Translations under genes and position numbers: made by a program | Shown here: positions 48,180-62,100 of the stretch, piece by piece | Numbering within the stretch: the stretch's first letter is position 1 | Layout: the number at the start of each line of letters is the position of its first letter | Assembly (NCBI GenBank): GCA_034190875.2 | Contig: CM067344.1 | Location: 66,288,557-66,352,556 of the forward strand | Length of the DNA: 64,000 nt | Direction of reading: 5' to 3' | Origin: Urechis unicinctus | Taxonomy: Eukaryota > Annelida > Polychaeta > Xenopneusta > Urechidae | Notes under the pieces: model-generated | What the model was told of the DNA's origin: nothing | What the model saw: the letters and a program-made list of their open reading frames with translations, nothing else | Database searches by the model: none

Positions 48180-51100
48180 TCATACATAGGGTTGACAATG
48201 AGGGGCACCAGTGGTGCTGCTATCAGAGGTCGATGAGTGCATATCACAGGCTGATTGTGTAACACAAGAACCTAGAGCCTCCTGCTGGGACGATTCACTG
48301 CACTTACCACGCGGAGATGACGTATCCACTGAGGCTGGATCAGTACATGGAGAAATCGGGCCTGTGCCTATTGTCTGGGGCGTGACACAACGCGGACCAC
48401 ACACAGACTCACCCTCACCCGTACAAGTTTGACTTGTTACCGGTGTCGATGAGGAGGCATCAATAGTACGCGTCCTATTGCTCGAACCATGATGAGAATA
48501 TGACGGCTCACGGCATGGTCTACCTACCGATGAACCATGCATTGAATGAGAGGCTGGTTTGTGGCACAACATAGGCAAGTTTGAGGGTGAATTTTGACCT
48601 GAATGGGATGAATGGGCACTTTCTAAACTTGAAAACCGTATTTCGTCACAGATACGTGGTTGTTTGGTGTAAGGGGAAGAATGGCGTCGTTTATAGAGAC
48701 GAGGTTTGAACCCAGAGACGTCTTCTTCCATTTGTTGTGCCTGGGATGGGATGTGACCATTGTGGTCCAGTTCATGAGATCTATAGCTGAGTTGCGGAAG
48801 CAATCCTGATTTGGGGGGCGAGTCCTTGTGTAGCAAAGGCAATGAGGATGTTGGGGCATGTGTTGAAATGAGCTTGGCTTTGTTAAACAGGGGTTTGGGA
48901 GAAGATCCCGGTGCTACTATGGTGTTGAACGTGGGTTTTGGGCTAGATGAATTGGATCGGGAATTACACCCTGTGATCTGCTGAATCTCGGCATCACATT
49001 CCGGGTCTATCCATTCTTCATTGATATCATCCTCATCCTCTGCATCTATCTCCAACTCAATCTCACCAGCTTCCAAGTATGCTCGAGGGGGACTTTCTAC
49101 ACGGGGAGCAAACATTGTATCGGCACTTTTAAACTCTGGGTAAAGTTCATCCTGTCTTTCAGGGAAAGTCAACGTATGCATGGACAAACTTTCCAGTTCT
49201 TGCTTAACGGACTTGCTGCTATCGTGAATTGAGCAGTGACGTGGGAAAGGATCAAAGAAATTTAAATTAATTTCTGGGTCAGTCTTATATTTCCTTTTAC
49301 CAGGCAGGTTATGCCCAATTTGGTCAGGGTACTTGGTTTTATCACTGTCTTCCAATACTGAAGGCTGTGACCTATGCTGTAGATAAGGGGGCAGGGGGTT
49401 GGGGCTCTCTGGGTAAGACATTCCCAATGCTTGCTGGCTGTTAGCATGCATGTTTGGTGCGCTGGCACGAAGACGGTTTTCTGCCATGGCTTGCAGCCCC
49501 CAGTCGGGATTGAGGAGTAGCTTGTTATCCACCGCCATGAGCTGGCTGTCGTCAGGGGACGTGACACTGGGCGTGCTCCTGGGAGAGCTGTTCGTGCTGA
49601 TGGCATTCTGTCGAGACAGCTGGTTACGGTGGCTGGAATGAGAGCTGCCAGCTGAGCTGCCACGAGGCATGCGGGGCTCGCTCGAATAGAGGTTAGGATG
49701 GGGGAGTGTCAGAGTGATCCCACCCAAACTGTCCTCAGAGTCCTCTTCCAGTTCATCCTCCTGCACATCGGCAGGGATCTGTGACTCCACGGATGATGGG
49801 GACCGCCGCAAGTCTACAATCAACCCACCAAAGAGATATGACACAATCATGCTGACATGTCACCATTGATGAAGCTTGTATGGGGGACTGTTAATGTTGG
49901 TTATAAGACAGAGGGACTATGGCAGTGAATGTAAAGCTGCTTAGAACAATTCTACAAGCAGGAGTTAGCTAGATTAATGAGAGCCACAAGAAGCCATAAA
50001 TAGCATGTAATGAAATGAGCAAGTAATGCAAATCATCATAACGTCCTGATTATAATATACAGAACATCATAATGTCATCTACGTCAAGAAGTTATTCAAT
50101 CTGTTTAACATATTTACAACTCAATGTCTGCTAAGTGTCTGCTAAGAAACCAAAGTAGTTTAGAAATAAGTATGAAATGGTCATTCGTTTGACTTATTAA
50201 GGGCAAACAGATCTGGACAAAACAATCAATGATGCTCTTAATTGTAAAACAGAGAAAAACATCACAAATACACACAATAATTATTATTGAAACAATGTAG
50301 TTAAAACACAAAATTCACTGTTTTTCTGTGTTGTGAGACACTGGTATAAATTGCTGCATAGGCGTTCTTAAACCACTGTCATTGTTGGGCATGGGTTATG
50401 ATAAAATGACACATACTATAACAGGACATGAAAAAGAAAACAAGGAACAAGAGAGATATCTGAAGAATCCCTGATGAATAAGTCGAACTAACTGTGAGTC
50501 ATATTGTCAGGAATGACAGACTGGTGGATGGGATTACCAGCAGTGTAATTGAAGGACACTTTTTAAGTATGAAGAGGAATGGATAGGTATCACACATCAA
50601 TATGTGCCTTATATATCAACAGTCACATGATAAATCTGAAGATGAATGGGATGACATTTGGGGATGGAGACACAAGAAGTGGAGAAAGGTCACAGACAAC
50701 TTGTGGAGAGGAAAGAAATGCATTGACAAAACACACCACCATACATACATACACATATCCATTTCTTAATATAAATAAGAAGATATAAAAAATAAGGCAT
50801 GCACATGAAACCAAACTGACCTAGTCTTATTAGCGGAAGCTTTAATTTACGGCCTGAATCAAGTTCAAGGGAGAACACATCATTATTTATTGATAATCAC
50901 TTTGAAATCATCAAAATTGACATATGACCCTGTTGGGGTAAATATCATCATATGTTGATAATCACTGAGGATCATTGGGCAGAATGCAGTAGCTAAAGAG
51001 TGATTCGGTAATTTATGCATCTACAGGGTCTAGAAGAGTACAAATCATAACCAAAGGAACTGGCATATTTTCAAGGGTAAAGATGTTACATGAACAAGCT

Positions 51101-54100
51101 ACCAGGTAAAAATGCATGTGACAGGTATACAGGTTGAATTATCCATAAATTATTTCTGGCACAATTTATCCATTTATTAAGATGGCCAACTGTAATTCTC
51201 AGTGCCCCTATAATATAAAATACAAATCAGGAGTGTGACTAATAGAAAAGTCTAAATTTCAATGTCACCTGAGGAAGTGTGGTCTTCTGTCTGTGATCGT
51301 GCAAACACAGGACTTGGTGGTCTCACATTGATGGTGAAGTTGGTGGGTAGAGAGGCTTGTCTGGTCACTGGTTTGTGTATGGGGCTGTGGAATGGGGAAA
51401 TTCTGATCTTAGAGGCGTCGAGACGGTCCATTTTACTTCCTCTGCTACCGACCAAATCCAGGGTCAATACTGATTGCTCACTTTTGATCTGGACACACAA
51501 CAGTCTTTGGGCTCAAATGATGAATGCAGCAGATATACAGGGGCACAAATCAGCAAAATATCTCCGATACATAACCACCCATTCCATCATATCCTCACTT
51601 CACCCCCACGTAACCTACCTAACCCCTCTGGCACCATTCACATACAAATTACCCATGTTATACAATTGGCAATATTAGTCTCCCACAAACTATTATAAGC
51701 CAAGCATCCCATACACCCAAAATACTTCCAAAACCAAATAAGATGGATCCACTTGTACATTGGTGGATATATTCTCTTGTAAATGACACAAGTAATACAG
51801 GCTGTGTATCTCTCTACCACACCACATACTAAGTGAGTGATACAGGCTGTGTATCTCTCTACCACACCACACACTAAGTGAGTCATACAGGCTGTGTATC
51901 TCTCTACCACACCACACACTAAGTGAGTCATACAGGCTGTGTATCTCTCTACCACACCACACACTAAGTGAGTCATACAGGCTGTGTATCTCTCTACCAC
52001 ACCACACACTAAGTGAGTCATACAGGCTGTGTATCTCTCAACCACACCACACACTAAGTGACATACAGGCTGTGATCTCTCTACCACACCACACACTAAG
52101 TGAGTCATATAGGCTGTGTTGCCCTCAACCACACCCCACCCCACTCTACCTGAGTGATACAGGCTGCGTTATTGCGAGCATCCTCATCTTCCAGCTCCTG
52201 CTGTATCTCAGCCTCCAGCTCAGCATCTTCATCCATCTGTTTGTGTGACTCCTCCAGGTGTTTCATCAGAACAGCCACCACAACATTCACAAGCACAAAC
52301 TGAGCCATCAGCACAAATACCACAAAGAACACAGGCGCTATCACCAAGTTGACACAGCAGTTCCTCTTGCATTCAGATGATGCATCACAGTTGTCTCTCA
52401 GTGTGTCCTGCAACACATGTACAACCAAATATAGCCACGTCCATTGGTATACAACGTAAGTTATACCCACGCCAGTATATATAAGGGGTCAATGAGTTAA
52501 CAGGAGCATAACATACCTTCATAATACCATTCCAGTTGTCCCCTGTAGCCACCCTGAAGAGGGTGAGGAATGCCATGCCAAAGTTCTGGAAGTGAGCATG
52601 CTTGCTCAAGCCCTGGCAGGGGGTATCTTCTGTACACTCTGAAACAGGTGTGAAACAGTGTTAAAACACTGTCTTATGGCGAACAGGACCAATACAACAT
52701 ATATTGTAGGATATGGTTATTTGGGTCCTTTCATGGTTGAATGACTTACCAAGTCTCCCGAACAGTTCCACTCCAAGCGCAGCAAAGATGAAGAAAAGAA
52801 GAAAGAAGAGGAGGCCCAGATTTCCTACTTGGGGAAGAGCTTGAACCACAGTGTCTAACAGGGCGCGAATTCCCTTTGCCATCTTGAGTAACTTCAACAC
52901 TGTCACCACACATTACAATATAACATCACAAATAATGCCTTCATGTCATTGTCACGCAATGGAATTTATCATTTGATGTCACATGGAAAATAAGTTATGT
53001 GACTGTGTCAGGTGACCCTGACCTCTAGCTATGCGCAGTACTCTCATGACCCTGATGATAGTGGGGTTGATGGGAATAACGCCAGACTTCATCTCTTCAA
53101 GAACAATTCCTACAATGGACAAGATCACAATGGCCATGTCCAGCTGGTTCCACCTGATGACCACAACGACAGCATCATAACACTGACCCAATGGATAGAA
53201 ACAGGTCAACAAGAATGGAAGCCTCAACAGTCAATTGATATACAACACTGGGCTGGTGCATGTCAGGTTGGCCATGATGAACGTTATATCTTCAGTCACT
53301 CGGCTCATAAAATGCCTCTCTTCTCTGGCTTCTCATGTATTAATAGTTTATACATTAGTAGCCAGAGAGTAGGGGCATTATTTGATTCGAGTGCCTGTGA
53401 TTCTGTTCATGTTGAGTGCATAATGAGTGCAGAATCTTGATCAAGGTCAAATACTGCGGTTAATTTGGAAATGTTTACATGCTATGGTAATGATTGGTGT
53501 GGTAATTGAGCTGTCAGGCAAGGCAGGTGAGATGTTTGGCAAGGCAGGTAAACATACCTGTCCTTCATGTAACGTAGTCCACCAAGTGCTATGATCTTGA
53601 CAGAAGCTTCCAGGATGAAAACGGATGTGAAGAAAAAGTTAAAGATCTTTAAGGCATATTGCAAATTCTGAAATCAAAAAATGTATTGACCCCTTTATAA
53701 TCACACAGACAGAATCATATCCATGGTAGGAGTTATGATACAGGTGAGATGAATAAGGATGTAATAGGCTAACCAACCTGCGGCATCATGTAATACTCCA
53801 GCGCCATGGAGATAACATTGAGACCGATGACTCCAGCAATGGCCAGATCAAAGTATTTACTGCTGATGACGGTGTGGATAAACAGGCGTGGTTTGGAGTA
53901 GTTCGACCAGTAGGGAGGTTCCCTCATTTCTACAGGTGATGAACAGGTGATAATTAGTCTAAACGACACACCCTGTAGGTGTTAATGTCAGGTAAGCTTG
54001 TTCAAACTCTATTATAAAAACTAAATGAACAAGGCAATTTTTTTTACACTTTCAGGTGTCAAGTCATTCAATGATCATTTTACATACATCATCATCATTT

Positions 54101-57100
54101 AAGAAGTAACCATTACAGAGTGTTAATCACGTACCTCCATTTACAATAAGTTTGATTGAGCTATTTGTACACGCATGACAATCTTGCAGAGTAGCATGAG
54201 GAAGCAAGTGAACATTAATATAAGTACACTTCAAATGAGAACCGCCAATGAATATGTGTCTGTGTCATTTAACATCCACCTGCCAGACTCACTGCCACAA
54301 AAGATGGAACAAGGACCATCGGTATGTCAGGTGTGTCTGTGAGCGTTACATCTACAACATTTAGTTGATAATTTCTATGCACGTCATGTGATCAGAATAC
54401 ACAAGTTCATTTGACTCATGGATTCCAGGCAATTAGATACATTGGTCCGGTCATGCATTTGCTGAACTCACCTCAATTAATTGCTAAAAACAACATCAAA
54501 GGGTAATGAGAGGAGGGGTTAGGGGGAGAATTTATCGGGAGGGGGCGGGGGGTGTCACATTACACACATGACAACAACAGCACCACAGCTCCCACAATAC
54601 ACCAAACACTAACTATAACACAACAGCACAACAACAATTACCTGATAACACCAACTTAACATTACAGGGGAAGGGCAGGTAGGTGGTTTGATAATGGCTG
54701 AACCACTTAACTATATGATAAGAAGAACAATGAGAAAAGCTAGTGGAAGACGGATAGGTTGTAATGGCGACACCATGGGTATATTTCACATCACTGAGTC
54801 TGGCGTGTTTTACTCATCGTGAACGCTGTGTCCTTCTAAGGTCAAGCACATCAGCATACACCGCCCCTGATGCTTAACCCACTGCTAAGAATAATTGGAA
54901 TCATGATGAATAAATACAGTCTGTTAATATTCGTTTCAAGACCTATCAACATCATTTAAGTGATGATACAATCACTGATTCATCCTCAAACAACACAGAA
55001 ATAAAACAAACAAGGAGAGAATAGTAAGAGTGAGGTGGGGGGGAGGGGAGGGGGTATCAACTAGATGTAGTGTTTCATCTGTCTTATGGTAATTGATATC
55101 ATGGATTATTTCAGGAAGGAGGGTGTTCTTAAATGTCTCAATCACAAATGTCTATTTTACTCCGCGAAGAAGACATTGCATCAGGATGATTTCAACATGA
55201 AATCCCAACTTTGAAATGGATCAGAACCTAAGTTTGTTTTCACAAGAGTGACATTCGGTGTGTCAGGGATACACCAGGCTTCAATGATATATTTTTCTAG
55301 CACATGATGTTGGCTCATAAACGTTTAATTGGAAATACCGTGTATGGAAACATGAGAAGGTAACAGTCAATAAAAGAACCATTTATTTTGCTGTTATTTT
55401 GTGGACCCAAAGGAGGAAAATAGCCTGATTTAGTGTATTGCTGCAAGTACCAACAGGTCCAAAATAAGCAGGGTACCAAAAAAGGTTAATTGCTAATGTC
55501 TTGGAATAGAAATGATATCTGGCATCATTTGACCAATGCTAGTTTTTTCATCATGAATCAAATGACAAATGATAAATAAACCCAAATGTATTCAAAATGC
55601 AACTTTTGTACACGCTTCAGCATTCACATGCTTGCTACTTGTGTATAAAGCATCTGATGTAAACTACATTACAACCAAAATTCCCATCGTTTACTCTAGT
55701 GTCAGCTGAGCATACCAAATTAGTTTGGTAAAAACGCAGGAGAAATTGGGACTACCATCAATTGAAAACAGCGTTTCATCTGATGATTTAGGGATGGAAC
55801 GGCATTCACTTAATACATTAACCCTTAGTTTTCGACACAGTCGTTAATTCTGTATGCACAAGCAAGCCCTTTCACAGCCAGACTCAGGAGTAAACACAAT
55901 ACCAACCATACAACTTTTTTCGTCTCCGGGCAATAGTTTTAGAAGAGATAGATGCTGAAGAAGGGACCGTGGCTAATGATTGTAGGTCTTTCATACTTCT
56001 GCGTTTTTCCTCGAGTTTCTTGGCTCGTTTAGCCGCGCGTCGAGCCTTCTCCTCTTGCTCCTGACTCTCCCGACACTTGTGGAAGTTCTCCACCACAACA
56101 CCCACGAACATATTGAGAACGAAGAAACCGACGAGAAGCAGGAAAGAGATGAAATAGATGAGGCACCACTCGTTATAGTTCTCCTGCGGCTGTTAAACAA
56201 AAGGGATATAATGATGAAGTGACTGATTGGTAAATATGTCACCATGGGAACAAGAAGGTAAGCTGCTTACCTGTTGGTCCACACCCACTGCATCCAATCC
56301 TGTGTACATGATGTTAACCCATCCATCCTTGGAGGCGAGTACAAAGAGAGCCATCAATGCCTGGTTTACACACAAAGCCAGTGACTATGCATCCACATAC
56401 ACACCTACTTAATGGCAAAACCCTACCACGAATACCATCCAAAGGTCATAGGCTTACAAACACAACTACTGACCTGCCCCAAATCATCAAAGTTATATTT
56501 GCGGTTCACCCAGCGATAAGGAAGGCCCTTGTTAATGCAGTCTGTTTTGTTCTTGACATCTTGTATCATGGGACCATCACAGTAGTAAAATGTTCCCTTG
56601 AAAAGCTGCAGTTTAAACATTAAATTGTAAAAAAAAATCTGCGTACAATGTATATACTAATACAGCCAAGATGGAAAATAGCATGAGCATAACAAAGAAT
56701 ATAATGCTAATTTATAAGTATATTGACAAGAACACATTCTATTGAGTAAAACTGAGCCTCCGAGTTTATCCAATTTACAAATCAATGATTAAATAATAAC
56801 ACATCCTGAAAATATCCATTTTAACCTGATCACACAGAATTGACCCTCACCTGTGATTGCTGCCATAATTACAATTCACCTGTAATCACCGAACTCACCT
56901 GTACACCTAGGATGCCAAATATGATGAAGAAAGTACAGCAGATGAGTACAATATTGCCAATAGGTCGCAGTGATGAGAGGAGTGTCTGTACCACCAGCTT
57001 CAGTCCAGGTGCTCGGCTAATTACTCTACACACAACAAAACAACCATGGGCTTCCATAGAACCAAATAACAAAGTAACAATACACCAGGTGTGATGAAGG

Positions 57101-59126
57101 CAGATTAACCAGGCATACCTGAGAGGACGGAGTGTTCGCAGCAACCTGAACACCCGGAGGATGCCAAAGATGCGGGGGCTGGAGGAGGCTATCATGGAGA
57201 TGAAGAGGTCAACAAGGGAAATGATCACGAGGAAACCATCCATCACATTCCAGCCACTCTTGATGTACGAGTGCTCACCCAGTATGAAACCCTTAGCTAT
57301 CACCTGTACCAAGACCATCATACCAAACATAAAATAACATAACTATATCAGCAGAAAGTAACAGTTATCAGTTAGGTTATCAGACAGTCATAACGTATAA
57401 TAACAAATAGGTTGTCATGGCAATTGAAAAAACACAAAATGGTTTGGCATGGCGATGAGGTGCCAAAACAAACATTGTGAAGCTCATAACAGCACATTAC
57501 GGCTTTGATAAATAGTCCATTGAAAACGCAATTGTCTTAAATAGATAATTGTTGATTTCCGGTGGAGTATGAATGAGGGACAGTTGAGGAGTGATATAAT
57601 CTAATGATCACCTTGATAAACATCTCCACACCAAATGTCACAGTGAAGCAGTAGTTGGAAACCGTGAGAAACTTCCTCTCGAAGCTACCAGGTGGGATAT
57701 CAGGACGCTCCATGGCTAAAGTGATGCAGTTGAGCGCTATGAACAAGAGTACAGTGTAATCAAACCACTTCTGGGAGACCATCCTCGTACAAACAATCCT
57801 CAACCTACACAACACATAGACAACAATATCATCATTAAGACTGGATCATTGTCTGTGCAAAACTCTACTATATACTTTTGTTTATATCAAACTGGGGGTA
57901 TCTGGTTATGCAGACCTGTTTTCTGGTGAAAAGATGTAGAGGGCAAAATTAGCGCGAGTCTTGAAGCAGCCACGAGGTTCTGGGCACCAGCTACACCCAC
58001 ACGCCTGTTCCAACACACACCTCTCATATTACACCTGATCTAGCCATGCTCATTACTTAATAATCATATACCTGTTCAGGTGTTGCCAAGCCCCGGCAGA
58101 GAGAGAAAGAGAGAGAGAGAGAGTGAGAGAGAGAGTGTGAGAGAGAAAAGGAGATAGATAGATAAAGGAAAGACATCTCAAATACAGTCAAATACTAAAA
58201 CTTGTTGACAATTATCACTGAGACGAACTGGAGACAATGTGACAATGTACACCCACAATGCAATACAACAACATCTTCCAGTGACAAACAAGACACAGTG
58301 ACACAGCATATGTACATGCATTGGAAACCTTGATATGATGATTGCCAGCAGTAATGATGAGTAAACAGAGATGAAAGGACTCGTCTGATTAGACTAATTG
58401 GATTGTCATACAAGTGTTCTTCTCCTATAACCAAAGGGATATATTGATACATTGATGACCTGAAGGCTTGTGTAATTATTGTGGAAAAAGGGGAATTTTA
58501 TGAAATCTATGGTTTTGGTTGCAACATGCATTAGTTTGTTATATACATATACAGGTAATAATATGGCACCTTCAAGTCTAACACTCAATGATAGTAATGA
58601 ATTGACTATGAATGAGAGCTCTCACATACAATGCATTTCAGAAGTCACCAAGTCTGATGTATGAACAAACATAAATTCATCCATACAATATCAAGGACAA
58701 ACATTTGATCATCAAAATGCTTATTAATAACAACATCAATAAGAAGGTGTAAAATTAATTTCTTACCACTAATTTACAATACTTAACAATAACACCCAAA
58801 TAAAAGAAAATAGTTGTTACAAAGTGAGAAGTTTCTCAGAGAGAGAGAGAGATAACTGAATGTGATAGGGAGATAGGTATATTCACCAGAAGCTTGGCAA
58901 TGCCAGTCTTGGCACTTACTGCCTCGGCACCAGTGTCGCCATCGGCAACACCAGCAGCATCGGATGCCATCTTGATGCTGCTTGCACCAGAGAGGTTGTT
59001 TTGCTTGTACTCATCACGCGGTGTACCACTTCCTATGGAATTCTGAGGACTCAACGTTTGCTGGCTACTTACACACACACAAACACAGATCATACATGGA
59101 TAATGAGAGTTATCAATATCTAGAAG

Positions 59127-59158
<32 letters not shown>

Positions 59159-59165
59159 AACATAG

Positions 59166-59199
<34 letters not shown>

Positions 59200-62100
59200 A
59201 CACACACACAAACGTAGACACACACACACATCACCCATGGGTCTCAACGGTTAAGGCAACATAATTATTCTCGTTGGTTATCATTTACAAAAACAGAGCC
59301 AATCAAAACCACATTAGCACCTGTTTATGGAATTTTGCCGACTTAAGCGGAATGAGGCCGCACTGTAGTAACTGTGGAGAGAGTTTTGCCGACTGAGGGG
59401 TGGACGACCTTTGAGGGACTCCTGCTGACCCAGAGTGCGGAAGCTCTTAAGGGAGTTCTGAGGGCTTAGGGTTCGTTGGTTGTTGAGGGGTGGGTGTCCA
59501 TTGCAGTCACTGAAGCAGACAACACATGGTAGAAAGCTAGTGTTGCAACCGAGCACAATGATAGCGTTCAAAGATACCCAGTGAGCATTTTACTAAAAGA
59601 TTCAACAAGGCTGAGTTAAGATAGATTGGGCCCATTGGTGTTGTGTCATTGGATGCAGTGCACAAAATACCCAAACCAAAGGACAAAGCATAGAAATAGT
59701 GTAGTCTATCACTGACCATCCTAACAAATTTTCCAACAATTAACTTTGCTCTATTTTTACACCAACGACCCTCTGTAGACTCCCTGTTGATCACTTGAGT
59801 GAAATAATGAAAGTCATCTTGTTGACATAACATGACACTATCAACAGACAATGACATAACATGACACTATCAACAGTCACTGACATAACATGACACTATA
59901 AACAGTCACTGACATAACATGACACTATCAACAGACAATGACATAACATGACACTATCAACAGACAATGACATAACATGACACTATAAACAGACAATGAC
60001 ATAACATGACACTATAAACAGTCACTGACATAACATGACACTATCAACAGTCACTGATATAACACGACACTATCAACAGTCATTGACATAACATGACACA
60101 ACTCTGCTATATTCTGTGACTATTTCACTGAAGCAATACAGCATTTCACACACACTTCAAAGCTCTGCAACATCATTTCACAACATATCAGTGCAGGGAC
60201 AGCGTATAATATTACTGTCTAACAACGTGGAATTCATGCATTAAATAAGGCCCCAGTGGAACAAAGTACAGAAATCTCTAAACACAAACTGCCTGCTTTA
60301 TGACCGAGTGCTGTGTCAAGCTCTACAATGACAGGTCAGATTTGGATTCAACAAATAGTGTCAGAACACTATGTCTGTGAGGGGGTGAATGAAGGGATGG
60401 GCGGGTTAGATATGGAAGCAGTCAGCTACCTATAACGAAACACTTGTGGGGACAAAGGAGATAAACAAGGCGTGTATAGAACAGAGTATCGTCGCTTGTC
60501 ACGGCTGATGCTGGTGCTGCTGGTATGTATCAGCAGGATTTGGGAGCTACCTTTGTCCCATGGGGCAGGGCTGCAGACAACAGGTAACATACAAAAGACA
60601 TGCTACAAAGGGCAGCATTCAAGACATCATCACACCTACAAGTCATGCTTAATGGAAGCAGGTAGTCAGCAGGTATAATTATATCTATTATTTATGATTA
60701 CATGTAATGAGAAGATTCATAATGACAAGGGTATCATGATGAGAGCAATGTAATAATTAAGGGTGGGTGTGAAGGACACGGAAGATGACCACACTTGTGG
60801 ATCCAGAAGGTATTATAAAGTGGATGTAAGATGTAAAACAAGGTTAGTGAGAGAGATTAGATGGGGTGAGACTAGAAGTGGGATGAGGCATAATATGTGT
60901 GTGTGTGGGGGGGGGGGGGGGGTTGCAATAACACCATGAGACAGACAGATAACAAGGTGGATGAGACAGTAACAAGGGGATGAGACAGATAACAAAGTGG
61001 ATGAGATAGATAACAAGGTGGATGAAATAGAAAACAAGGTGGATGAGATAGTAATAAGGGGATGAGACAGATAACAAAGTGGATTAGATAGATAACAGGC
61101 AGGGCTGAGACAGGTAACAAGGAGATGAGATATATAGCAAGTGGATGAGATAGATAACATGGTGGATTAGATAGTAATAAGGTGGATGAGATAGTAATAA
61201 GGTGGATGAGATAGTAATAAGGTGGATGAGATAGTAATAAGGTGGATGAGACAAGTAACAAAGTGGATGAGACAGATAACAAAGTGGATGAGATAGATAA
61301 CAAGGTGGATGAGATAGTAATAAGGTGGATGAGATAGTAATAAGGTGGATGAGATAGATAACAAGGTGGATGAGATAGTAATAAGGTGGATGAGATAGTA
61401 ATAAGGTGGATGAGACAAGTAACAAAGTGGATGAGATAGATAACAAGGTGGATGAGATAGGTAACAAAGTGGATGAGATAGATAACAAGGTGGATGAGAT
61501 AGTAACAAGGTGGATGAGATAGATAACAAGGTGGATGAGATAGTAACAAGGTGGATGAGATAGTAACAAGGTGGATGAGATAGTAACAAGGGGATGAGAC
61601 AGATAACAAAGTGGATTAGATAGATAACAGGCAGGGCTGAGACAGGTAACAAGGAGATGAGATATATAGCAAGTGGATGAGATAGATAACATGGTGGATG
61701 AGATAGTAATAAGGTGGATGAGATAGTAATAAGGTGGATGAGATAGATAACAAGGTGGATGAGATAGTAATAAGGTGGATGAGATAGTAATAAGGTGGAT
61801 GAGACAGATAACAGGGAGGTGAGACAAATATCAAGTAGATGAGATAGATAACAAGGGGATGAGATAGATAACAAGGGGATGAGATAGATAACAAGGGGAT
61901 GAGATAGATAACAAGGGGATGAGATAGATAACAACATACTAAAGGATGCTACAGATAAACACAAAGTGGATGAGATATAAACAAGGGGGTGAAATAGATA
62001 TTAAGGGGATGAGACAGATAACAAAGTGAATGAGATAGATAACAAAGTGGATCAGATAGATAACAAAGTGGATCAGATAGATAACAAGGGGATGAGACAG

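Larger units (their letters stand above)
48180..52230 (-). other. CACNA1G: Cav3 C-terminal tail (about 650 residues)
   Basis: After IVS6 the tail starts [20 protein letters not shown], a Glu-rich helix typical of Cav3. Exon 51488-51269 carries [12 protein letters not shown] and [20 protein letters not shown]. The terminal 1,634-bp exon is long and disordered, rich in Ser/Pro, with LSRQNAIS, an acidic [16 protein letters not shown] segment and [14 protein letters not shown]. It ends HCQPYV. Confidence 0.85.

Noticed and set aside
51638-52144. 168-codon minus-strand frame with a 15-residue repeat ([15 protein letters not shown])
   Set aside because: Product of the 45-bp minisatellite in a Cav3 intron; 45 is a multiple of 3, so frames stay open.
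60813-61964. Minus-strand frames up to 265 codons of Leu/Ile/Ser/His/Pro/Tyr repeats
   Set aside because: Translation of the 20-bp minisatellite in all frames; intronic in Cav3.
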